A stretch of 6,455 nucleotides of DNA from positions 1 to 6,455 of the forward strand of contig JAJXSZ010000184.1 of NCBI GenBank assembly GCA_021784255.1, in the 5' to 3' direction. A model generated the notes under the pieces. The model was not told the origin of the DNA and made no database searches. It saw nothing but the letters and a program-made list of their open reading frames with translations. The stretch is from Pseudomonadota bacterium (lineage in GTDB: Bacteria; Pseudomonadota; Alphaproteobacteria; Acetobacterales; Acetobacteraceae). Below are positions 1 through 5,248 of the stretch, one piece after another; the first letter of the stretch is position 1; each line of letters begins with the position of its first letter. Both the position numbers and the translations under genes were made by a program.

Positions 1-138
1 CGCCGAAATCGTCTCCGCCCGTACCTCCTCCGCCAGCGCCTTCAACTGCTCCGGCGAAAAGTTACGCAAATCCCCAGGCCCACGAACCCGATCCAAATGC
101 GGCGTCGCAGGCCGAGGCGAAGAGAGCGGGTCGGTCAC
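1..138 (-). CDS. dxs: 1-deoxy-D-xylulose-5-phosphate synthase, N-terminal fragment (cut by window edge)
   Basis: Dxs is the cytosolic thiamine-diphosphate enzyme that condenses pyruvate with glyceraldehyde 3-phosphate to open the MEP isoprenoid pathway. Only the first 46 codons are visible. They read as a typical Dxs N-terminus: a short variable leader, then TPHLDRVRGPGDLRNFSPEQ and the helix LKALAEEVRAETI, which matches the family's 'TPLLDxIxxPxDLRxL...QLxxLxxELR' pattern from memory. The thiamine-binding and transketolase domains lie off the left edge. The start is GTG at 138-136. An in-frame TAG sits two codons upstream (144-142), so no earlier start is possible, and GAAGG (150-146) lies 7 nt upstream as a Shine-Dalgarno. 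The gene diverges from ispH, another MEP gene. Identification rests on a short stretch, but the match is distinctive. Confidence 0.85.
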   Translation of the reverse strand, partial: MTDPLSSPRPATPHLDRVRGPGDLRNFSPEQLKALAEEVRAETISA

Positions 139-145
139 GGGCTAG

Positions 146-150
146 CCTTC
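146..150 (-). promoter_or_regulatory. Ribosome binding site of dxs
   Basis: GAAGG on the minus strand lies 7 nt before the GTG codon at 138-136. Together with the in-frame TAG at 144-142 it fixes GTG as the dxs start. Confidence 0.6.
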
Positions 151-237
151 GCGGTTGTTGCAAAATTACCACAGTTCACCGGAGAACCACCCGACACGCG
201 CCGCCAACCGTCTGAATGCCCGGGTTTGGCCTTTCTT

Positions 238-266
238 ATCATATCAGATGTGCCTCGTGATGTTGC
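238..266 (-). promoter_or_regulatory. Candidate sigma70-type promoter for dxs
   Basis: On the minus strand TATGAT (243-238) matches five of six bases of the TATAAT consensus. A weak -35 element GCAACA (266-261) lies exactly 17 bp upstream. It sits in an A+T-rich patch of otherwise G+C-rich DNA. Transcription would start near 231, giving a leader of about 93 nt before the dxs GTG. The -35 match is poor (three of six), so this is a candidate only. Confidence 0.35.
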
Positions 267-370
267 GGCTCGCGGCGGGCTGATCGCGCCGGAATCCCTG
301 AATTCCGCCGCCATCGCCCCAGCGCCGGCCGTTCTTGCGGCATTGCGGGTGCGTTGCAAATTGTAATATC

Positions 371-395
371 GGAACCGGGCGGAACAAGCCGCGTT
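371..395 (+). promoter_or_regulatory. Candidate EcfG (general stress response) promoter of ispH-hpnH
   Basis: GGAAC (371-375) and CGTT (392-395) are separated by exactly 16 nt. This is a full match to the consensus GGAAC-N16/17-CGTT recognised by the alphaproteobacterial ECF sigma factor EcfG (SigT in Caulobacter). Transcription would start near 400-403, leaving a leader of about 48 nt before the ispH ATG at 450, a normal distance. From established knowledge, EcfG controls a hopanoid gene (hpnP) in Rhodopseudomonas palustris, so control of hopanoid genes by this regulon is plausible. The match is seen directly; its activity is inferred. Other ECF sigma factors also use a GAAC-type -35. Confidence 0.5.
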
Positions 396-401
396 GTTCC
401 G
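380..401. repeat. Perfect inverted repeat upstream of ispH (8-bp arms, 6-nt spacer)
   Basis: CGGAACAA (380-387) and TTGTTCCG (394-401) are perfect reverse complements around the spacer GCCGCG. The repeat covers the spacer and -10 element of the candidate EcfG promoter. It could be an operator for a dimeric repressor, or a hairpin near the 5' end of a transcript started further upstream. There is no U-tract after it, so it is not a standard terminator. Confidence 0.45.
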
Positions 402-436
402 AAAAGGGTGTGCCTCTCGATATCCGGCCCGCCGCG

Positions 437-444
437 GGAGAAGG
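437..444 (+). promoter_or_regulatory. Ribosome binding site of ispH
   Basis: GGAGAAGG lies 5 nt before the ATG at 450. It decides the start: an upstream in-frame TTG at 354 would add 32 residues with no family resemblance, whereas ATG 450 gives the expected IspH N-terminus. Confidence 0.7.
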
Positions 445-449
445 TAGGA

Positions 450-1403
450 ATGCGCGTTATCCTGGCCCAGCCGCGTGGCTTCTGTGCGGGCGTCGAGCGG
501 GCGATCGAAATTGTCGAACGGGCCCTGATCAAGTATGGGCCGCCCATCTATGTTCGCCATGAGATCGTGCACAATCGGCATGTGGTTGAGGATTTGCGCC
601 GCCGCGGAGCGATTTTCGTCGACGAACTCGACGAAATTCCGGCCGGCGCGATGACCGTGTTCAGCGCCCACGGCGTGCCCCGGGCCGTCGAGGAGGTGGC
701 CGCCGAGCGCGGCCTGCCAGTGCTGGACGCAACCTGCCCGCTGGTCGCGAAGGTCCACAACGAGGGCCGCCGCTATGCGGCGCAAGGGCGCGAGATCGTG
801 CTCGTCGGGCATGCCGGCCATGCCGAGGTGGAGGGCACGATCGGGCAGGTGCCGGCCAGGGTGCACCTGGTGCAGACCGTCGAGGATGTCGCGATGATCG
901 CGCCGGCCGATCCCGAACGGCTTGCCTACATCACCCAGACGACGCTGTCGGTCGATGACACACGCGGCATCATCGCGGCCCTCACGGCGCGCTTTCCGGC
1001 CATTGTCGGGCCCGACGTGCGCGACATCTGCTATGCGACGCAGAACCGCCAGCAGGCGGTGCGCGAGCTCGCGGCCGTGGTGGATCTGATTCTCGTCGTC
1101 GGCAGCCGCAACTCCTCGAACTCCAACCGGCTGCGCGAGATCGGCGAGGAGCTGGGCAAGCCGGCCTATCTTATCGACGACGCCGCCGCGCTGAGGCGGG
1201 AGTGGTTCCGCGGGATCGCGAGCGTCGGACTCACCGCGGGGGCCTCGGCGCCGGAGACACTGGTGCGGGGCGTCATCGAGGGGTTGCGCGCGATCGCGCC
1301 GGTCGAGATCGAGACGCTCGCGGGCGTTGCCGAGGATGTGCGCTTCCGTTTTCCGCTGGAACTGGCCGATGCCGTTCCGGCAGCCACCGCTCATGCCGCC
1401 TGA
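450..1403 (+). CDS. ispH: 4-hydroxy-3-methylbut-2-enyl diphosphate reductase (IspH/LytB)
   Basis: IspH is a cytosolic [4Fe-4S] enzyme that reductively dehydroxylates HMBPP to IPP and DMAPP, the last MEP step and the source of C5 units for squalene. The product is 317 residues (E. coli IspH is 316). The three cluster cysteines are C12 (in QPRGFCAGVERA), C96 (DATCPLV) and C194 (DICYATQNRQ). The diphosphate-binding histidines H41, H74 and H124 and the catalytic E126 (GHAGHAEVEGT) sit at the same numbers as in E. coli. T164, the SSN of GSRNSSNSNRL (S222-N224) and S266 (TAGASAPE) complete the active site. The start is ATG 450 with GGAGAAGG upstream. hpnH follows 9 bp after the stop, with its ribosome site touching the ispH stop codon, so the two are probably one operon, possibly driven by an EcfG-type promoter. 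Nothing is missing. Confidence 0.97.
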   Translation: MRVILAQPRGFCAGVERAIEIVERALIKYGPPIYVRHEIVHNRHVVEDLRRRGAIFVDELDEIPAGAMTVFSAHGVPRAVEEVAAERGLPVLDATCPLVAKVHNEGRRYAAQGREIVLVGHAGHAEVEGTIGQVPARVHLVQTVEDVAMIAPADPERLAYITQTTLSVDDTRGIIAALTARFPAIVGPDVRDICYATQNRQQAVRELAAVVDLILVVGSRNSSNSNRLREIGEELGKPAYLIDDAAALRREWFRGIASVGLTAGASAPETLVRGVIEGLRAIAPVEIETLAGVAEDVRFRFPLELADAVPAATAHAA

Positions 1404-1406
1404 GGA
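1402..1406 (+). promoter_or_regulatory. Ribosome binding site of hpnH overlapping the ispH stop
   Basis: GAGGA begins inside the ispH TGA (1401-1403) and lies 6 nt before the hpnH ATG at 1413. This arrangement suggests translational coupling of ispH and hpnH. Confidence 0.65.
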
Positions 1407-1412
1407 TCAGAC

Positions 1413-2552
1413 ATGCCCGTTCCGCTGAATCAGATCGTCCGTGTTGGCGCCTACGTGGTGCGCCAGCACCTCGCGGGGCGGCGACGCTATCCGCTGGTGC
1501 TGATGCTCGAGCCGTTATTTCGTTGCAATCTCGCGTGTGCCGGTTGCGGCAAGATCGATTACCCCGCGGAGATCCTGAACCAGCGTCTGTCGGTCGAGCA
1601 GTGCCTCGGTGCCGCGGCGGAATGCGGCGCGCCCGTGGTGGCGATCGCCGGTGGCGAGCCGCTGTTGCACAAGGAGATGCCGCAGGTCGTCGACGGGCTG
1701 CTGAAGCAGGGGCGGTTCATTTATCTGTGCACCAATGCGCTGCTGCTCGAGAAACAGCTCGACCGGTTCAAGCCGCACCGCAACTTCGCCTGGGACGTGC
1801 ATCTCGACGGCGACGAGGCGATGCACGACGCCGCGGTCAGCCAGACCGGTGTCTTCACCCGCGCGGTTGCCGCCATCAAGGCGGCGAAGGCCAGGGGGTT
1901 CCGCGTCTGCATCAACACCACGCTGTTCGATGGTGCGAAACCGGAACGGGTTGCGACCTTCCTCGACGCCATCAACGCGGCCGGAATCGACGGGGTGATG
2001 ATCTCGCCTGGCTATGCCTATGAACGCGCGCCGGATCAGGCGCATTTCCTCAACCGGCGCAAATCCAAGCAACTGTTCCGCGACATCTTTGCGCTCGGCC
2101 GCGGTAAGAAGTGGAAGTTCAATCAGTCCTCGCTGTTCCTCGACTTCCTCGCCGGCAACCAGAGCTATGTCTGCACGCCCTGGGGCAAACCGACACGCAA
2201 CGTGTTCGGCTGGCAGCGGCCCTGCTACCTGCTCGGCGAGGGCTACACCGCGAGCTTCAAGGAGCTGATGGAAACCACGGACTGGGACAAGTACGGCACC
2301 GGCAATTACGAGAAATGCGCCGACTGCATGGTCCATTCCGGCTATGAGGCAACCGCCGTCGTCGATGCCGTGCATCATCCGTTGAAGGTGCTGCGGGTGG
2401 CGTTGCGTGGACCCCGGACAGAGGGGCCGATGGCGGCGGAGATCCCGCTCGATCGTCAGCGGGCCGCCGAGTTCGTGTTCAGCCGCCATGTGCAGGAAAA
2501 GCTGTCGGAACTGCATCACGAGCCGCGCAAGATGGCTGACGCCGCCGACTGA
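1413..2552 (+). CDS. hpnH: Radical SAM adenosylhopane synthase HpnH
   Basis: HpnH adds the 5'-deoxyadenosyl radical from SAM to diploptene, giving adenosylhopane, the first step in building the C35 hopanoid side chain. The 379-residue product matches the family's usual length. The radical SAM cluster motif CX3CX2C is C38-NLA-C42-AG-C45 after the typical EPLFR lead-in. The SAM-binding GGEP is at 80-83 and HLDG at 130-133. C106 (LCTNALL) falls at the number of the conserved cysteine reported in Zymomonas HpnH to reduce the radical intermediate and set stereochemistry. The C-terminal half carries further cysteines (C254, C271 and the pair C302-AD-C305) in the family's extra domain. No membrane segment is obvious, although the substrate is a membrane lipid. 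It sits 9 bp after ispH, and its partner HpnG is convergent, just downstream on the other strand. Confidence 0.96.
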   Translation: MPVPLNQIVRVGAYVVRQHLAGRRRYPLVLMLEPLFRCNLACAGCGKIDYPAEILNQRLSVEQCLGAAAECGAPVVAIAGGEPLLHKEMPQVVDGLLKQGRFIYLCTNALLLEKQLDRFKPHRNFAWDVHLDGDEAMHDAAVSQTGVFTRAVAAIKAAKARGFRVCINTTLFDGAKPERVATFLDAINAAGIDGVMISPGYAYERAPDQAHFLNRRKSKQLFRDIFALGRGKKWKFNQSSLFLDFLAGNQSYVCTPWGKPTRNVFGWQRPCYLLGEGYTASFKELMETTDWDKYGTGNYEKCADCMVHSGYEATAVVDAVHHPLKVLRVALRGPRTEGPMAAEIPLDRQRAAEFVFSRHVQEKLSELHHEPRKMADAAD

Positions 2553-2555
2553 GCG

Positions 2556-2572
2556 GAGCGGCGACGCCGCTC
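2556..2572. terminator. Hairpin at the hpnH/hpnG convergent junction
   Basis: GAGCGGC (2556-2562) and GCCGCTC (2566-2572) form a perfect 7-bp G+C-rich stem with a 3-nt loop GAC, in the 28 bp between the two facing stop codons. The symmetry and position suit a bidirectional transcription barrier. No T-run follows on either strand, so it is not a classic intrinsic terminator, and read-through or Rho dependence is possible. Confidence 0.4.
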
Positions 2573-2580
2573 GGCGCGCG

Positions 2581-3234
2581 TCACCGCACGGTGGCCGCGG
2601 CGTTCTCCGGCTTGATCGCGCTGGCAACCGCGGCACGCAGTGCGCGGCGCGCCAGGGCGGCGTCGTGCGCGAGGCCGATGAGGGCAAACACGTCGCGCGG
2701 GTGACGCAGGAGGTCGCGGGCGACGCGCGCGACGGCGATGCGCCCGTTGCTGTCCAGCGCCGCCGTGGCCGCGCTCGGCAGGTCGCGATCCCAGGCATCG
2801 CAGATCGCACGCACGACGGCGAAGGGGAGGTTTGCCACGTGGGCCGCCGCCGCAACGGCGCCGCTTTCCAGGTCCACCGCCGCGGCACCGGTGGCGACAT
2901 GGGCGGCGTGGCGTGCTGGCACGCTGCCGATCGCCGCCTGCGCGCCCAGCAGCACGCCGCGGCGGCGGGAAAACCGCGTGGCCAGGGCTGCGTCCGTTGG
3001 CAGCAGCACACCGTCCACCAGCACCGCGTCGGCCACCACCAGATGGCCGGGGCGCAAGGCGGGCGAGAGTCCGCCAGCGAGGCCGAAGGAGAGCAGGGCA
3101 TCCACGCCGTGGCGCAACAGGCGCAGCACGGCTTCCTCCGCGCCGGCGGCGGTGCCGCCGCCGATCTCGACGATCCCCAACGGGGCCGCGATACGCGCCT
3201 CGGCCTCCAGCCCGACCACCACGCCTAGTTTCAC
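2581..3234 (-). CDS. hpnG: Hopanoid-associated nucleoside phosphorylase HpnG (adenosylhopane phosphorylase)
   Basis: HpnG removes adenine from adenosylhopane, the product of HpnH, leaving a (phospho)ribosylhopane on the way to bacteriohopanetetrol. The 217-residue product has the fold markers of the PNP/MTA-nucleosidase superfamily: an N-terminal strand (KLGVVVGLEAEARI), the glycine motif SFGLAGGL (49-56), the substrate-binding VDLESGAVA (120-128) and the late RAICDAW (142-148), where D146 fits the family's catalytic acid. The start is GTG 3234, 6 bp after the shc stop, with only a weak AGAAG ribosome site that overlaps that stop, so translation is probably coupled to shc. It is the last visible gene of the hpnE-shc-hpnG operon and is convergent with hpnH. 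Sequence alone cannot show whether it acts as phosphorylase or hydrolase; the hopanoid role rests on context plus family resemblance. Confidence 0.92.
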   Translation of the reverse strand: MKLGVVVGLEAEARIAAPLGIVEIGGGTAAGAEEAVLRLLRHGVDALLSFGLAGGLSPALRPGHLVVADAVLVDGVLLPTDAALATRFSRRRGVLLGAQAAIGSVPARHAAHVATGAAAVDLESGAVAAAAHVANLPFAVVRAICDAWDRDLPSAATAALDSNGRIAVARVARDLLRHPRDVFALIGLAHDAALARRALRAAVASAIKPENAAATVR

Positions 3235-3240
3235 GGTCTT

Positions 3241-5232
3241 CTAAAAGCCCCAGGCGACGCGCCGGTCGTTGCCGCGCATCAGGTTGCGATAGCGCGCGAG
3301 CGCGAGGAGCGGAAAATAGAGTCTGTAGCCGTGGTAGCGGAGATAGAAAACGCGTGGGAAACCTACCGCCGTGTAGGGCGCTTCTTCCCAGGTGCCGTCT
3401 TGCCGTTGCGTTTCCGCAAGAAACTTGATGCCGCGCGCTACCGCCTCGCTCCCGGCTTCGCCCGCCGCCATCAGCCCCAGAAGCGCCCAGGCCGTCTGGG
3501 ACGGGTTGCTGCGGTGGTAGCGGCCACGGCTGATGCCGGCATAGCTTGCGTTGTCCTCGCCCCAGCCGCCGTCCTCGCGCTGCGTGTCGCGCAGAAAGCC
3601 GACGGCCCGGCGCATCACGGGATCGTGCGCGGCCAAGCCGGCCGCATTGCAGGCGCAGAGCACGGACCAGGTGCCATAGAGGTAGTTGGTACCCCAGCGG
3701 CCGAACCAGCTCCCATCCGTCTCCTGCTCTGAGCGCAACCAAGCCAGTGCGCGGGCGATGACCTCCGCATCCTCAGGATTCCCATTCTGCGCCAGGAACG
3801 AAATACAGCGTGCCGTGACATCGGCCGTCGGCGGATCGAGCAATGCGCCGTGATCGGCGAACGGTATATGGTTGAGCACCAGGTGGTCGTTGTCGGCATC
3901 GAAGGCACCCCAGCCGCCGCCGCGGCACTGCATGCCCCGGATCCACGCGCGAGCGCGCTCGATCGCCGCCGTACCGGCGGTTCCGGCTGTGCCACCTGGT
4001 GCGGCGGCGCTCTCGTCATCCGGGGCGGCGCGGCGCTCTCGATCGAGCAACATGCCGACCACGGCGGTGTCGTCCACGTCGGGATAGTAATCGTTACGAT
4101 ATTGGAATGCCCAGCCGCCGACCGGCGTGCCCGGCCGCGCCCGGGCCCAGTCGCCCGCGACATCGCGGATCTCGCGCTCGCGCAGCCAGGCATTGGCGCT
4201 CGCGACCGCTGCGTCGACCCCCTGATCGGGTGCGCCCTGTGCGGCCTCGGCGAGCGCGTGCCCGGCGAGCGCCGTGTCCCAGACCGGCGAGAGGCAGGGC
4301 TGGACCCAGGCGCGGTCCGGCTCGCGCACGACCAGTTTTCTGAGTGCCTGCCACGCGATGTCTGTACGCGGATCGTCCGCGGGGATGCCCAGCGCGTCGA
4401 ACATCATGGCGGTGTTGGCCATCGCCGGATAGATGCCGCCGAGCCCGTCCTCGCCGTTGAGACGCGCGATGACGAAGGCAAGCGCCGTGTCGATGGCACG
4501 CCGGCGGGAGGCGCGCGGGAAGAGCTTTTCCAGCGGTCGCAGTACCTGGTCGATGTAGCGGAAGGCCACGCCCCAGCGCGAACGATAAGGGCCGCGAATC
4601 CAGTCGCGAATCTGGTCCGGAGGTGTGACGAACAGCTCCGGCACGTGCACGCCCCGCGGATTGCGCGCGCGCGGCTGCAGCGCCAGCAACACCAGGAGCG
4701 GCACGATGACCGTGCGCGACCAATAGGAAACCTTGTCGAGGTGGAACGGAAACCATTGCGGCAGCAGCATGATCTCGACGGGCATCACCGGCACGGCGCG
4801 CCATGGCACCTCGCCGTAGAGCGCAAGCTGCGCGCGCGTGAAGACGTTGGCCCGCTCGGCGCCGCCGGCGGCATGAATCGCTTCGCGCGCGCGGCGCATG
4901 TGCGGCGCATCGGGTGGATCGCCGATCATTTTCAGCGCGAAGTAGGCTTTCACGCTCGCCGAGATATCGAAGGCTCCGCCATGGAAGAGGGGCCAGCCGC
5001 CGTGCTCCGCCTGGACGCCGCGCAGATAGACGCCAATCCCTGCCTCCAGGGCTGGATCGAGCCGATCGAGGAAATGCGTCAGCAGGACGAATTCGGCCGG
5101 AATGGTGGCGTCGGCTTCGAGCGGAAAGACGAAATGCCCGTCCTCGCGCCGGTGCGCGAGCAGGGCGGCGCGGGCGCGCGAGATGGCGTCGTCGATCCGG
5201 GCAAGGTCGGTTGCGAGCGGCGCTTCGAGCAT
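3241..5232 (-). CDS. shc: Squalene-hopene cyclase
   Basis: This membrane-associated (monotopic) class II terpene cyclase, also called HpnF, folds squalene into hopene/hopanol. The product is 663 residues, normal for the family. The catalytic protonating motif is D385-V-D387-D388-T-A. QW-type repeats start near Q74, Q435 (QCRGGGWGAFD), Q503 (QETDGSWFGRWG), Q551 (QREDGGWGED) and Q609 (QRQDGTW). Aromatic cavity residues align by hand with the Alicyclobacillus enzyme: W318 (W312), F376 (F365), W513 (W489), Y519 (Y495), F625 (F601), F629 (F605), Y633 (Y609) and Y636 (Y612). Two positions differ: F444 for Y420 and R475 for H451. A Gly-Thr-Ala-rich linker (about 397-424) follows DVDDTA. The start is ATG 5232, 16 bp after the hpnE stop. 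No good Shine-Dalgarno is visible; in-frame TTG codons at 5241 and 5247 are less likely starts. Confidence 0.97.
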   Translation of the reverse strand: MLEAPLATDLARIDDAISRARAALLAHRREDGHFVFPLEADATIPAEFVLLTHFLDRLDPALEAGIGVYLRGVQAEHGGWPLFHGGAFDISASVKAYFALKMIGDPPDAPHMRRAREAIHAAGGAERANVFTRAQLALYGEVPWRAVPVMPVEIMLLPQWFPFHLDKVSYWSRTVIVPLLVLLALQPRARNPRGVHVPELFVTPPDQIRDWIRGPYRSRWGVAFRYIDQVLRPLEKLFPRASRRRAIDTALAFVIARLNGEDGLGGIYPAMANTAMMFDALGIPADDPRTDIAWQALRKLVVREPDRAWVQPCLSPVWDTALAGHALAEAAQGAPDQGVDAAVASANAWLREREIRDVAGDWARARPGTPVGGWAFQYRNDYYPDVDDTAVVGMLLDRERRAAPDDESAAAPGGTAGTAGTAAIERARAWIRGMQCRGGGWGAFDADNDHLVLNHIPFADHGALLDPPTADVTARCISFLAQNGNPEDAEVIARALAWLRSEQETDGSWFGRWGTNYLYGTWSVLCACNAAGLAAHDPVMRRAVGFLRDTQREDGGWGEDNASYAGISRGRYHRSNPSQTAWALLGLMAAGEAGSEAVARGIKFLAETQRQDGTWEEAPYTAVGFPRVFYLRYHGYRLYFPLLALARYRNLMRGNDRRVAWGF
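3967..3993 (-). repeat. Three tandem Gly-Thr-Ala codon triplets inside shc
   Basis: Residues 414-422 of the cyclase are three GTA units encoded GGC-ACA-GCC, GGA-ACC-GCC and GGT-ACG-GCG. All three use different synonymous codons, so this is not recent exact slippage. They lie in a probable surface linker after the DVDDTA motif. Confidence 0.7.
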
Positions 5233-5248
5233 CGCGGTCAAATTCAAA

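Larger units (their letters stand above)
139..449. other. Divergent intergenic region between dxs and ispH
   Basis: This is the only gap over 300 bp in the window and it must hold the promoters of both the leftward dxs and the rightward ispH-hpnH unit. It is less G+C-rich than the genes in two patches, around 228-250 and 354-370, which fits promoter function. Inside it I see a sigma70-like -10 for dxs (238-243), an EcfG-type promoter for ispH (371-395) and a perfect inverted repeat (380-401). There is also a smaller inverted repeat CGGAAT/ATTCCG (290-295 and 302-307, 6-nt loop) of unknown meaning. A weak sigma70-like alternative for ispH is TTGCGG (343-348) with TAATAT (364-369), but its 15-bp spacing is short. 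I see no convincing small gene, tRNA or riboswitch. Confidence 0.7.

Noticed and set aside
290..307. Short inverted repeat CGGAAT/ATTCCG with a 6-nt loop
   Set aside because: Six-base arms are expected by chance in a region this size, and it is not placed against a clear promoter element; noted only as part of the spacer.
97..366. Small plus-strand frame (89 codons) in the dxs-ispH spacer
   Set aside because: It begins opposite dxs with an Arg-rich run, has no ribosome site or resemblance, and crosses the likely promoter region.
354..449. N-terminal extension of ispH from an in-frame TTG at 354
   Set aside because: The 32 extra residues do not resemble IspH, and ATG 450 has a strong ribosome site and puts C12, C96, H41, H74, H124 and E126 at the E. 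coli numbers. The stretch also contains the candidate promoter.
135..1394. Long open frame (419 codons) on the minus strand across ispH
   Set aside because: It is antisense to a clear, complete ispH, rich in Arg, Asp and His as expected for a shadow frame in G+C-rich DNA, and has no family resemblance.
1515..3101. Long open frame (528 codons) on the minus strand across hpnH and part of hpnG
   Set aside because: It runs through two well-supported genes in the wrong frame and its composition is that of a shadow frame.
2516..3742. Open frame (408 codons) on the minus strand overlapping shc and hpnG in another frame
   Set aside because: The product is dominated by Arg, Gly and Ala with no motif, and both real genes use a different frame.
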